A DNA stretch of 64,000 bases from Lachnospiraceae bacterium MD308 (GCA_000403475.2 KE159795.1:1519189-1583188); one strand, 5' to 3'; counted from the stretch's first letter, positions 8,078-15,730 are shown. The notes: generated by a model from the sequence alone, not told the origin. A program made the numbers and translations.

Positions 8078-9979
8078 CTACTCCTTTTCCAACTGTCTCT
8101 TACACCACATCTGATTCAATACGCAGAACACTGCCTCTCCCGCCACATAGGCAAAAATGATAGCAAGCAAAAGTTTTTTATCTGCGCCCGCAACCTCCGA
8201 ACCGTCATAATAAGCCGCGAGAAATGTCCGGCAAAATCCCCAGGAAACCCCTGCCGCCAGAAGAACCGGCACCAGCACCGCCCGCAAGAGCTCTACGTCC
8301 GCCACACGTCTCGCCTGCCTCCTGTCCATTCCCAGCACACATAAAAATTTATGCCGCGCCCTTTTCTCATCGATTTCCGAAAAATGCACCAGCCAGACTA
8401 CAAACATGCCAAGCATAACAACCGCGCCCACCACAATCCCGGCAATCAGCCGGTTTAGCACGCTCTCCTTCCGGTCAATGCCTTCAATCGTCCTCCTGCA
8501 AAACGCCTCCTCTAGCACTTCGTCAGACCTTTGCTCCTCCGCAAAAGCCGTGGCGCCTGCAAGATTTTCCTCATCCACGTTCAGAATCATCAGCACCTGA
8601 TGAAACTTCCCTCTGTCCGCCGTATCCTTCATCACCCCGTCCGGCAGAACCACGATTCCAGTCAGGGAAAATCCAAGCAATTCTTCTATTTTCTCACCCT
8701 GTATCCGAAAATCATATCCGATGCTTTCGGCTCCTTCCGGCTCCTCCCACTCCGTGTTGGTGCATCTTCCAAGCGTAACCGACTCAAGCCTCTTCGTTCC
8801 CGAATTGTCCAGCATAGACTCCCGGCTCCCCTCCTCGCGCCAAACCCGGAAGACCTCGTCTTCTGCAAGCTCCGCCTCTCCGCCGAATATCCTGTTGTAA
8901 TCCGTCTCCGACATGCCAATCCACGAATCGCTCCCCGGTTCATTGACCCACACAAAAGGAAACCGCACACACTCCGCCCCAAAGTCCGACTGCATTTTCC
9001 CAAGGAACGCCTCCTCTCTCCCCGCCTCGGAAATGCACACAAAATCATTCGGCATCAGCCTTCCGTGGAGCGTGCCTCTTATCATCAGAAACGAAAAATA
9101 AACTGCCAGCACTCCCAAAAGCATCTGAATCACTACTCTGCCCCTGTGCCGTTTCCAGTAATGGTACACATGATTCCACGATAAGATATGCCTTCGGTAA
9201 TACGCACAATTCCGAAACTTCTCCAGTATGTAGCCCATGCCGAACAAAAAGCAGACAATCACTCCGGCGCATACAAGGAATACTGCAATATGCGCCATCA
9301 TCGGCTCATTATCCACCATAAAAAATCCGCCGGCGATCATCCCTGCCCCAGCCAGAAAATATAGAACCGACTGCGGCGCCTCTATCCTGCCCTCCTTTGC
9401 AGCATCTCTCTGCAAGACTCCGGTCATCCCTTTGGCATCCGCCGCCATGAACACTGCCAGCAGAGAGCCTGCGATCATTCCCGCACACAAAAGGGCTGTA
9501 TAGATATACACCTTTTTCATAGAAATCCCTTCCGCAAAGGACTGCCCCGCCATCCTGCCCAAAACCCCTCCTGAAAGCATCGTTCCTATTTTCCCCAATA
9601 TGATCCCCGCTCCACAGGCAATGCCGCAGCTTAAAACATACTCCAGCACCACCATGCGCCTCATATCCTTCCTCTGGATTCCCAGAATCTTAAGCATCCC
9701 GTAATCCTTCACGCGAGACTGAATATAAAACTGCACAGAATAGCCGACGACCAACACGGTTATGAGAATCACAACCGGGATCACCGCCCTTATCTGCCCT
9801 TTAAGCTCGCTCCTGTAAGCAAATGCCAGCGCATCCGTGTCAATCCCCTTCACCATGCCCGCCGCCTGGCTAAGATACGCCAGCAGGAACAAAACCGATA
9901 CCGACAGTACGATGCTGATAAAAAACGCGATAAAATTCTTATAATTATGCTTGAAACCTTTCCATACGATTTTCTCCAT
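8078..9979 (-). CDS. FtsX-like ABC permease, BceB type
   Basis: About 630 residues with hydrophobic segments in the BceB-like pattern: one N-terminal helix, three helices near residues 50-180, two near 190-250, a large central extracytoplasmic domain, then C-terminal FtsX helices. RVKDYGMLKILGIQRKDMRR is the typical FtsX coupling segment. I start at ATG 9979 (GGGAG 6 nt upstream). A GTG at 10003 overlaps the anti-sigma stop and would add 8 residues. The usual partner of BceAB is a BceRS two-component system; here the neighbours are an ECF sigma factor and anti-sigma factor. Confidence 0.88.
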   Translation of the reverse strand: MEKIVWKGFKHNYKNFIAFFISIVLSVSVLFLLAYLSQAAGMVKGIDTDALAFAYRSELKGQIRAVIPVVILITVLVVGYSVQFYIQSRVKDYGMLKILGIQRKDMRRMVVLEYVLSCGIACGAGIILGKIGTMLSGGVLGRMAGQSFAEGISMKKVYIYTALLCAGMIAGSLLAVFMAADAKGMTGVLQRDAAKEGRIEAPQSVLYFLAGAGMIAGGFFMVDNEPMMAHIAVFLVCAGVIVCFLFGMGYILEKFRNCAYYRRHILSWNHVYHYWKRHRGRVVIQMLLGVLAVYFSFLMIRGTLHGRLMPNDFVCISEAGREEAFLGKMQSDFGAECVRFPFVWVNEPGSDSWIGMSETDYNRIFGGEAELAEDEVFRVWREEGSRESMLDNSGTKRLESVTLGRCTNTEWEEPEGAESIGYDFRIQGEKIEELLGFSLTGIVVLPDGVMKDTADRGKFHQVLMILNVDEENLAGATAFAEEQRSDEVLEEAFCRRTIEGIDRKESVLNRLIAGIVVGAVVMLGMFVVWLVHFSEIDEKRARHKFLCVLGMDRRQARRVADVELLRAVLVPVLLAAGVSWGFCRTFLAAYYDGSEVAGADKKLLLAIIFAYVAGEAVFCVLNQMWCKRQLEKE

Positions 9980-9999
9980 ATCCCTCTCCCATCCTGCTC

Positions 10000-10584
10000 T
10001 CACCTAAAACATTCCACTATTATAAAGACAATAATAGCCACCGCCTTCAAGGCGTATGACAGCACCACCAGCGGCTCTGACATCCTCCTTCCCTGCTGGC
10101 CGCCGCGTCTCTTCCTCCAGATCCCGGCCATGCAGAAAAGATCCGCCGCCCCAAAGAACAGGCAGAAACCTGATATCTCCGCAAGATTCCACTGCCCCTC
10201 AAACATCTCACGGTTCACCATTCCCATAAATTCTTCGTAGCCCTCCATCGGCTGCCCTAACAGATAAATGCTCCGCACCCACCTTGCAAAAAAAGGCAGC
10301 GCTGCGTTAAAGATCAAGTCAAAGCCCGCCGCGAAAAACATAAGGCGCGCCCGCGCTTTTTCCTCCAGGCCGCACACACTTCTCTTAAGGACATCCGCCT
10401 CCAGGGCAAGCGTCTCGGAATCCGCCGGCAGCACAAGGGATTCTTTCATCTGCTCCGCCTCCCTCCGGCAGTTCTCACAGCCTTCTAGATGTTCCTTCAC
10501 CAGTTTTTTCGTATCCTCGCACACCGCCCCGTCAATGTACAGCGGCAGGATATCCAAAATCACGTTACAGCTAATCATTTTCAA
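10000..10584 (-). CDS. Anti-sigma factor with N-terminal zinc-binding domain
   Basis: 194 residues. The N-terminus has a zinc-finger anti-sigma (ZAS) signature with HLEGCENCRRE (H-x3-C-x2-C, near residues 30-40) and an upstream Cys. Two to three membrane segments follow in the C-terminal half, so it would tether the sigma factor at the membrane. It overlaps the sigma gene by 14 nt and the permease region directly, so the three are co-translated. The signal is presumably sensed through the membrane domain. Confidence 0.85.
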   Translation of the reverse strand: MKMISCNVILDILPLYIDGAVCEDTKKLVKEHLEGCENCRREAEQMKESLVLPADSETLALEADVLKRSVCGLEEKARARLMFFAAGFDLIFNAALPFFARWVRSIYLLGQPMEGYEEFMGMVNREMFEGQWNLAEISGFCLFFGAADLFCMAGIWRKRRGGQQGRRMSEPLVVLSYALKAVAIIVFIIVECFR

Positions 10585-11086
10585 AACCCTCCATATACAA
10601 AGCGATTCTTTTCTTTGCCCTGTAGTACGTCACCCGCGCCCATCCCGGGCTCTTCCCAAACAGCGCCCCGATCTTCTCAAAGGGAAGTTCCCCGAACACC
10701 CGCAGCCTGAACACTTTCCGGTATGGCTCGTCCATCTCCTCAAGGTACTGCCGGATATATGCCACACGCTCCCTCTCAATCAGCGTCCTCGCAGGCTCAA
10801 AACGGACATCGGCGAAAGTCTTCGGGTCACCTTTGTCTGCCAGGCTCTGGTCTGCGTAGATTTTCTGGCGCTTGCAGTAGTTGTAATAGAGATTGCGCGC
10901 GATGACAAAAAGCCACGCCCGTATGTCCTTCCTGCCGTCAAATGTCCCGGCCGCCTTCATCGCTTTCAGGAAAGTTTCCTGCGCGATCTCCTCGGCCACA
11001 TCCTGAGCGGCAGACAGGCTGCGGACATAGCGGTATACGTCAAGGTAATATGATTTGTAGACAGCCTCAAAATCCAGACAGACCAC
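10571..11086 (-). CDS. ECF-type RNA polymerase sigma factor
   Basis: 171 residues with sigma region 2 (YKSYYLDVYRYVRSL, EIAQETFLKAM, IRAWLFVIARNLYYNYCK) and region 4 (PYRKVFRLRVFGELPFEKIG, then the helix-turn-helix GKSPGWARVTYYRAKKRI). First gene of the sigma/anti-sigma/permease/ATPase operon. The start is uncertain: GTG 11086 directly abuts the AAAGGGGG ribosome site, and a CTG at 11077 would have better spacing. It probably activates its own operon when the membrane anti-sigma releases it. Confidence 0.9.
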   Translation of the reverse strand: MVCLDFEAVYKSYYLDVYRYVRSLSAAQDVAEEIAQETFLKAMKAAGTFDGRKDIRAWLFVIARNLYYNYCKRQKIYADQSLADKGDPKTFADVRFEPARTLIERERVAYIRQYLEEMDEPYRKVFRLRVFGELPFEKIGALFGKSPGWARVTYYRAKKRIALYMEGFEND

Positions 11087-11160
11087 CCCCTTTGCTTTAT
11101 TAACAATTATTATATGGAAATGTTACAGAAAATTTTAAGAAAAATCATTAGAGCAAAGAT

Positions 11161-11231
11161 AGAAGAATGTCAAATAATATAGTATAATTCTTATGTTGCT
11201 CACCGACACCCGCAACAGGGAGGAGGTGTCA
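11161..11231 (+). promoter_or_regulatory. Promoter and structured leader of the Fst-like toxin
   Basis: A TATAAT box lies at 11183-11188 with a weak -35 region. The leader has GACACC pairing with GGTGTC around the GGAGGAGG ribosome site, so the site would be held in a stem-loop. The same trick keeps Fst mRNA untranslated in the enterococcal par locus. Confidence 0.55.
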
Positions 11232-11333
11232 ATGTTGGAATTTCTTACATCTTTTTTAATCGCCGTTCTGGGCGGTGTAGCTTGCCACTACATCATCAAA
11301 TGGTTAGACGGCGACGGCAGGGGCAACAGTTAG
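11232..11333 (+). CDS. Small hydrophobic type I toxin, Fst-like
   Basis: 33 residues: a short N-terminus, one membrane helix (FLTSFLIAVLGGVACHYII) and then the KWLDGDGRGNS charged tail. The WLD-type ending after a single helix is shared with Fst/Ldr-type toxins, which insert in the inner membrane. The ribosome site GGAGGAGG is 6 nt upstream. What supports a toxin is the layout: a convergent small RNA with its own consensus promoter, a shared two-way terminator, and a 16-nt perfect direct repeat that lets the two RNAs pair. It is too short for most automatic gene callers. Confidence 0.7.
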   Translation: MLEFLTSFLIAVLGGVACHYIIKWLDGDGRGNS

Positions 11334-11364
11334 CCTAGTGGGTGCTTTGCCACTATAAAAGAAA

Positions 11365-11446
11365 AGAAGAATCCCCCGACTGTATTGCCGTACGGTCGAG
11401 GGATTCGTTTCTTCGTCAACGTGGACTTCTTACATCTTTTTTGCCT
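11365..11446 (-). ncRNA. Antitoxin RNA of the Fst-like locus
   Basis: Predicted from a consensus promoter, a start near 11446 and the shared terminator, giving about 80 nt. It carries the reverse complement of TTCTTACATCTTTTTT (11427-11442), and the same 16 nt lie in the toxin reading frame at 11242-11257. The RNA therefore pairs both at this 5' repeat and in the terminator region, as RNAII does with RNAI in the par locus. Confidence 0.72.
11369..11406. terminator. Bidirectional terminator shared by toxin mRNA and antitoxin RNA
   Basis: GAATCCC and GGGATTC close a 38-nt hairpin with a mostly paired GAC/GTC inner part. The minus strand is followed by TTCTTTTCTTTT and the plus strand by TTTCTTC, so both converging transcripts can end here. 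Confidence 0.75.
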
Positions 11447-11452
11447 ATCGGC

Positions 11453-11481
11453 ATTATAGCATATGCAGAAACCTTTTTCAA
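11453..11481 (-). promoter_or_regulatory. Consensus promoter of the antitoxin RNA
   Basis: TTGAAA, 17 nt, TATAAT on the minus strand. It is much stronger than the toxin promoter, as expected for an antitoxin RNA made in excess. Confidence 0.8.
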
Positions 11482-11519
11482 TATACTTTTTGCCCCGATT
11501 GAATATCTGCATGCCGTCT

Positions 11520-12314
11520 CTACATGCTCCTGGAAATCTCCTCACACACTTTCATTGCCTCGATCACCGCGCTCCTGAACCCTTTTTCTTCCAGCGTCCG
11601 AACCGCGCCGATGGTCGTTCCCGCCGGTGAGCAGACCATATCCTTAAGCTCTCCCGGATGCTTTCCGGTATCGATTACCATCTTGGCACTTCCAAGGACT
11701 GCCTGCGCCGCGAACTGATAAGCCTGCGCTCTCGGCATACCGCCGGATACGGCTGCGTCCGCCATAGCCTCGATAAACATATACACATAAGCCGGAGAGC
11801 TGCCGCTTACCGCCGTCACAACATCCATAAGTTTTTCCGGAACAAGCTCTACCTTGCTGAAACTTTCAAGAATCTCCTTCACCAGGGCGATGCCCTCTTG
11901 CGTCATATGCTCGTTCGGGCATGCCGCCGTCATGCCCTCGCCTACCATCGCCGGAGTATTCGGCATAGTGCGGACAATCTTCACCGCCTTGCCAAACTGC
12001 TCAGACAGCCAGGAGAGCGTCTTTCCCGGCGCAATCGTAATGATAATCTTATCCTCCGTCACCTCATCTTTAATCCCTGCGATCACATCCGCATAGAACT
12101 GCGGTTTCACGGACAGGATGATAACTTCTGCATTTTTTACAACTTCTTTATTGTCAGCCGTCACATGGATTCCGAACTGCTCTTTCGCCCGCTCCCTGCC
12201 TGGCGCGAACACATCCGCCCCGATAATCTCATCTGCCTTAAAAAGCCCTTTGTTAATTACACCTCCCATAATGGCGGACGCCATGTTTCCGGTTCCGATA
12301 AATCCTAATTTCAT
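11520..12314 (-). CDS. proC: Pyrroline-5-carboxylate reductase
   Basis: Last step of proline synthesis, NAD(P)H-dependent reduction of pyrroline-5-carboxylate. 264 residues with the Rossmann motif GFIGTGNMASAIMGG at the N-terminus. The family signature is at the C-terminus (PGELKDMVCSPAGTTIGAV, near residues 220-240), along with VRTMPNTPAMVGEG in the middle. It is monocistronic and diverges from the GntR gene, with three palindromes in the shared control region that may also touch its promoter. Confidence 0.95.
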   Translation of the reverse strand: MKLGFIGTGNMASAIMGGVINKGLFKADEIIGADVFAPGRERAKEQFGIHVTADNKEVVKNAEVIILSVKPQFYADVIAGIKDEVTEDKIIITIAPGKTLSWLSEQFGKAVKIVRTMPNTPAMVGEGMTAACPNEHMTQEGIALVKEILESFSKVELVPEKLMDVVTAVSGSSPAYVYMFIEAMADAAVSGGMPRAQAYQFAAQAVLGSAKMVIDTGKHPGELKDMVCSPAGTTIGAVRTLEEKGFRSAVIEAMKVCEEISRSM

Positions 12315-12341
12315 AATCCATACCTTCCTTTTCGCTCTTGT

Positions 12342-12409
12342 TTTGTATACATTTTAATAATTTGTATACAATTATCTGTTACAGATACTATAGCATCAGT
12401 TGTACACAA
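12342..12409. promoter_or_regulatory. Three palindromic operators between proC and gntR
   Basis: TTTGTATACA occurs at 12342-12351 and 12361-12370, and TTGTACACAA at 12400-12409. Short TGTxxACA palindromes are typical sites of GntR/FadR dimers, so these are likely bound by the product of the divergent gene at 12511. Confidence 0.6.
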
Positions 12410-12424
12410 AGTCAATGAATTTTC

Positions 12425-12453
12425 TTGAATTCATTCTAAAAAAATGTTACAAT
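12425..12453 (+). promoter_or_regulatory. Promoter of the GntR-type regulator
   Basis: TTGAAT, 17 nt, TACAAT. It lies just downstream of the third operator palindrome, so autoregulation by roadblock or overlap is plausible. A GCAAACC/GGGTTTGC hairpin follows in the leader near 12466-12485. Confidence 0.65.
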
Positions 12454-12510
12454 TCACCCAGCAAAGCAAACCTTCACGGGTTTGCACAAATAACGTACCG
12501 GGGAAATATC

Positions 12511-13149
12511 ATGTCAGAAAAATCACCGTCTCTTGCCGAGCAGGCATATGAAAAAATAAAACAGAACATTTTGAACCTCACCTATCCGCCGGGCATGCCG
12601 CTCACGGAGGCCATGCTTACAAAAGAGCTTGGCATGAGCCGCAGCCCTGTCAGGAGCGCCATCCAGATGCTGCAGACCGAGGGGCTCATCCAGTCCGACT
12701 ACTACAAATCCATAACCGTCAAGCCCATCACCCGGCAGGACATCGAAGAAATCTATCAGCTCCGGGAGCTTTTGGAAACCTCTGCTTTCCGGCATATCTT
12801 CACCTCCGGAAAGCATGTGGAATACTCCTACCGCATCGAGGAAAAGGTGGTACGCATGTGCGCCTGTGCAGAAGACCTCTATAAATGGGAGATTGCCGAC
12901 ACCGACATGCACATGGAGATCATACGCTCCCTCGGCAACAGCCGGATTGACAGAGTTTACGAAAACGCGCTGTCCGAGCTTATCCGCATCGGCCAATGCT
13001 CCGTCAAAAACGGAATGCGGATACCAAAGACCAATGAAAACCTCAAAAAGATGGTTCAGCATATGAGAGAAGGAAATTATGAAAAATCCTTTGCCATCCT
13101 AAAAGCAGACCATTTTGAAATCGGGAAAGACAGCGCGTTGAAAATGTAA
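12511..13149 (+). CDS. GntR-family transcriptional regulator, FadR/FCD subfamily
   Basis: 212 residues. The winged helix-turn-helix is N-terminal (AYEKIKQNILNLTYPPGMPL, then SRSPVRSAIQMLQTEGLI). The helical ligand domain follows, with the FCD-type acidic and His residues around ELLETSAFRHIF and DTDMHMEIIRSLGN, which may bind a metal or an organic acid. I start at ATG 12511 after the GGGGAAA site; the longer open frame lacks a ribosome site. It diverges from proC and precedes cdd by about 70 nt. The effector is unknown. Confidence 0.85.
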   Translation: MSEKSPSLAEQAYEKIKQNILNLTYPPGMPLTEAMLTKELGMSRSPVRSAIQMLQTEGLIQSDYYKSITVKPITRQDIEEIYQLRELLETSAFRHIFTSGKHVEYSYRIEEKVVRMCACAEDLYKWEIADTDMHMEIIRSLGNSRIDRVYENALSELIRIGQCSVKNGMRIPKTNENLKKMVQHMREGNYEKSFAILKADHFEIGKDSALKM

Positions 13150-13218
13150 ACACCGTCGCAAAAAACATGCCATTCCCAAAACAGCATAAGCACATTTACA
13201 AAAACGGAGGTAGAAAAG

Positions 13219-13632
13219 ATGACAAACGAAGAGCTGATCTTACAGGCTAAAGAGGCCAGAGAACACGCCTATACGCCGTATTCCCATTTCCAGGTAGGCG
13301 CGACCCTGGTTGCAAAAAGCGGGAAAATCTATCACGGCTGCAACATCGAAAACGCCGCTTACGGCCCGACGAACTGCGCGGAGCGGACGGCCTTTTTCAA
13401 GGCTGTCTATGACGGAGAGCGGGAATTTGAGCGGATTGCCATCGTAGGAGGGCCGGAAGGCTCCCCGGCAGACACATTGTGCGCCCCCTGCGGCATCTGC
13501 CGCCAGGTCATGATGGAGTTCTGCAACCCGGAGACTTTCCAGATCATACTGGCAGACGGAAAAAACAAATGCATCCAGCTCTCGCTGAAAGAAATGCTGC
13601 CTTACGGATTTGGCCCGGACAATCTTGGCTAA
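13219..13632 (+). CDS. cdd: Cytidine deaminase
   Basis: Zn-dependent hydrolysis of cytidine and deoxycytidine to uridine forms (pyrimidine salvage). 137 residues. The catalytic Glu and first Zn ligand are in NCAERTA (near residue 54), and the other two Cys ligands are in APCGICRQ (near residue 90). Size and motifs match the small homotetrameric class. Preceded by a GGAGGT site 8 nt upstream. It lies just after the GntR gene, so that regulator may sense a nucleoside-linked signal, but this is only proximity. Confidence 0.95.
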   Translation: MTNEELILQAKEAREHAYTPYSHFQVGATLVAKSGKIYHGCNIENAAYGPTNCAERTAFFKAVYDGEREFERIAIVGGPEGSPADTLCAPCGICRQVMMEFCNPETFQIILADGKNKCIQLSLKEMLPYGFGPDNLG

Positions 13633-13702
13633 GTTTTGGTTGCTTATTATTTGAAAATAAATGTTATAATAGTCTCCACGCTATGAAAAAAGAAAGAATA
13701 CT

Positions 13703-14455
13703 ATGCAGATAGATTATGAAAAACTTGCGTCCATTGCTGCCGATCCGACATCACGCTCCACAATGGCAAAAGATACCAGTGAAGTATTAGCATCATATAT
13801 GCAAGTACTATCCAATTTAATATTTGCCTCAGAGCGATTGTCCGAAAGTGAAATGGCAATGATAATCAGCAGCCTGAATCGATGGATTACAAAGAAAAAT
13901 GTCTCCGTAAACCGTTCTTATGGAGTCGGAAAGATTGTTCAGATGGAATGGGGTAATAATTTTTCTCCAGAACTTTCCTACAAGCATCCTGCTGTTATCA
14001 TTGAAGAATGGGCAAATACTGTCCTAGCAATCCCCTCTACAAGCACCCTTGCAAAAGTAGCTGCCGCTTATCACCCAACTGACAACCCAACGGGAAAATG
14101 GTATTACCGCAAAGTGGGCGTTTCTGAAGGATTTGCACATGAATGTGCTCTAATCCTCAACAACGCAAAGATAATGTCTAAAGCCCGCATAACCTCTGTT
14201 TTTGGAACGATTGCCGGAAATTTAAGCGATGACAACAATATTTTCCGTGAAATACGTAAAACTATGATTCAAAACTTCTTCTCAAAAGAATATGTTGAGC
14301 ATCAGAAACTTGTGCAAGCCTATGAGAAAGAACAGGTGAAAAACAAAATACTGCAAAAAGCTTATGACAAACTTCTTGAAGAGAATAAAATTCTGAAATC
14401 CGCAGATAATAACGACACTTTCGCAAAAAATGAAAAGACAGAAGAAAGCAATTGA
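13703..14455 (+). CDS. MazF/PemK-like protein with N-terminal extension and coiled-coil tail
   Basis: 250 residues. The central part has the order of MazF/PemK ribonucleases: YGVGKIVQMEWG (near 75), the strand KHPAVIIEE, VLAIPSTST, and ALILNNAKIMSKARITSVFG, equivalent to the vLdqirtidksRi block of MazF. A 65-residue helical N-terminus and a C-terminal coiled coil (near 200-240) are extra. I think it is an endoribonuclease toxin, but no protein antitoxin gene is next to it. Its stop codon overlaps the -35 box of a promoter for a repeat-containing RNA. The toxin assignment is inference from fold-level resemblance. Confidence 0.6.
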   Translation: MQIDYEKLASIAADPTSRSTMAKDTSEVLASYMQVLSNLIFASERLSESEMAMIISSLNRWITKKNVSVNRSYGVGKIVQMEWGNNFSPELSYKHPAVIIEEWANTVLAIPSTSTLAKVAAAYHPTDNPTGKWYYRKVGVSEGFAHECALILNNAKIMSKARITSVFGTIAGNLSDDNNIFREIRKTMIQNFFSKEYVEHQKLVQAYEKEQVKNKILQKAYDKLLEENKILKSADNNDTFAKNEKTEESN

Positions 14456-14480
14456 CTTTTGGGCGCATATTCTTTATTAT
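14452..14480 (+). promoter_or_regulatory. Promoter of the three-repeat RNA
   Basis: TTGACT, 17 nt, TATTAT. The -35 box overlaps the stop codon of the MazF-like gene, so the RNA is physically locked to that gene. Confidence 0.72.
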
Positions 14481-14486
14481 AAGGAT

Positions 14487-14615
14487 AAGAAAAAGCAATA
14501 TACGCCGTAAGGGCAAGCTTTTAATTGTTAATTGTACGCCGTAAGGGCAAGTTTTTAAGAAACATTTTCGCCGTAAGGGCAGTAAAGGCATCCACTTGTG
14601 TGGGTGCCTTTTGCA
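14487..14615 (+). ncRNA. Small RNA with three tandem repeats, candidate RNA antitoxin
   Basis: About 125 nt from the predicted start to a hairpin (AAAGGCAxCCAC with GTGGxTGCCTTT, 14584-14611) followed by TT. Three copies of CGCCGTAAGGGCA lie 34 and 32 nt apart; each can fold GCC/GGC around a GTAA-type loop. Tandem repeats of 33-36 nt ended by a hairpin are the hallmark of type III RNA antitoxins, which bind ToxN-like toxins of the MazF fold. The order here, toxin first and RNA second, is the reverse of known type III loci. Confidence 0.5.
14503..14581 (+). repeat. Three tandem CGCCGTAAGGGCA repeats
   Basis: Perfect 13-mers at 14503-14515, 14537-14549 and 14569-14581. The first two are preceded by TA and followed by AG, giving 17 identical positions. 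Confidence 0.9.
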
Positions 14616-14802
14616 TTTGAACCACACTGTTGGGATTTTCCAGTTCGGTCACCCCGCACACGGTTTCAGTCAGTGCGTTCTTTGAAATCTCATCCAATAC
14701 AATAGTTTCTTCTACTATCTTCCTATCAATAACAATCTCCCTCTTAATTCTGCTACAATCATACGAAAAAGGGGGCTTATGCCATGACAGATGATTTTGC
14801 AA
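14521..14802 (-). CDS. Possible small unknown protein, opposite strand
   Basis: An open frame of 93 codons runs against the repeat RNA and the start of the recombinase gene. Codon use in its last 70 residues looks protein-like and GAGGGAG occurs mid-frame, but no good start codon follows it. The N-terminal 25 codons overlap the recombinase gene. I do not recognise the protein; it could be an accident of the repeats. Confidence 0.2.
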   Translation of the reverse strand: MQNHLSWHKPPFSYDCSRIKREIVIDRKIVEETIVLDEISKNALTETVCGVTELENPNSVVQMQKAPTQVDAFTALTAKMFLKNLPLRRTINN

Positions 14803-15587
14803 AATACTTAAGAAAACAGAACCTCTCAGACAGCACCGTCAAATCCTATCTCTATGCCGTCAGGCAGTTTGACACGCAGCACGGCGCACCCACAAAAAAA
14901 AATCTGCGCGAGCACCGTGAATGGCTCATACAATCCTACCGGCCGCGCACAGTGAACCTGCGGCTGCGCGCGGTAAACTGTTATCTGGAAAGCATCGGAA
15001 AAGAAAAGTGGAAACTGAAATTCATACGGGTGCAGCAGAAACCATTTGCGGAAAATGTAATCAGCGAGGCCGACTATGCCCATCTTAAGAACTCCCTGAA
15101 AAGAGACGGCGAGTGGGCCTGGTACTTCATCGTCCGTTTCTTCGCAGCAACGGGAGCCCGCGTAAACGAGCTGACAAAAATCAAGGTTGAAGACGTAAAG
15201 CTCGGGCATATGGAGCTATACTCCAAGGGCGGAAAAGTACGGCGAATCTACATTCCGAAATGCTTACAGGAAGAGACTCTCTCCTGGCTCGGCGGAAAGC
15301 ACCAGGACAGCGGCTTTCTTTTTCTGAACAAATACGGCGCACCCATCTCCCCCAGGGGAATCTCCGGGCAGCTAAAAAAATTCGCGGCGCGCTATAACAT
15401 CGACCCGGATGTAGTGTACCCGCACTCCTTCCGCCACCGTTTTGCCAAAAACTTCATGGAGCGCAGCAGCAATATCGCATTTCTCGCAGATCTTATGGGG
15501 CATGAAAATATCGAGACAACCAGAGTTTACCTGCGGAAAACAGGAGCAGAACAAAAAGAGCTGGTAGACAGGACCGTTGACTGGTAG
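14784..15587 (+). CDS. Tyrosine site-specific recombinase, probable promoter invertase
   Basis: 267 residues with a SAM-like core-binding domain (1-100) and a full catalytic domain. Arg is in AATGARVNEL (near 130), Lys in YSKGGKVRRIYIP, H-x2-R in PHSFRHRFAKN, the second His in LMGHENIETT and the nucleophile Tyr in TRVYLRKT near the end. It is about the size of XerC/XerD and of known phase-variation recombinases. Its stop lies 36 nt from the left inverted repeat of a 132-bp segment bearing a sigma-28 promoter, so the natural substrate is that pair of sites. ATG follows a GGGGG-type ribosome site. Confidence 0.88.
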   Translation: MTDDFAKYLRKQNLSDSTVKSYLYAVRQFDTQHGAPTKKNLREHREWLIQSYRPRTVNLRLRAVNCYLESIGKEKWKLKFIRVQQKPFAENVISEADYAHLKNSLKRDGEWAWYFIVRFFAATGARVNELTKIKVEDVKLGHMELYSKGGKVRRIYIPKCLQEETLSWLGGKHQDSGFLFLNKYGAPISPRGISGQLKKFAARYNIDPDVVYPHSFRHRFAKNFMERSSNIAFLADLMGHENIETTRVYLRKTGAEQKELVDRTVDW

Positions 15588-15622
15588 AAAATCCTTCGCA
15601 CAAGGGCAAAAAAATAAGCCGA

Positions 15623-15648
15623 ACTTCCGATAAGAAATATTATCGGAA
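15623..15648. repeat. Left inverted repeat (recombination site)
   Basis: TTCCGATAA-GAAATA-TTATCGGAA core preceded by AC. It is 36 nt after the recombinase stop codon. Confidence 0.9.
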
Positions 15649-15703
15649 CCAAACAGCTTAAAATGACCTGATTTTCTATGTTTCTTGAACCATTCTGACT
15701 ATA

Positions 15704-15730
15704 ATATCGGTTTCATTTCTAAAAACTTAA
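15704..15730 (-). promoter_or_regulatory. Sigma-28 (SigD/FliA) promoter inside the invertible segment
   Basis: On the minus strand: TTAAGTTT, exactly 11 nt, ACCGATAT, against the flagellar consensus TAAAGTTT-N11-GCCGATAA. That is 7 of 8 and 6 of 8 matches with perfect spacing. After inversion it would lie near 15699-15725 facing csrA, with a transcript start about 155 nt before the csrA ATG. A TATAAT on the plus strand (15700-15705) has only a weak -35 partner and could give low expression in the present orientation. Confidence 0.8.

Noticed and set aside
14503-14581. Three CGCCGTAAGGGCA repeats as a mini CRISPR array
   Set aside because: Spacers differ in length, are AT-rich and only about 20 nt, no cas gene is near, and a promoter and terminator frame them as a single small RNA.
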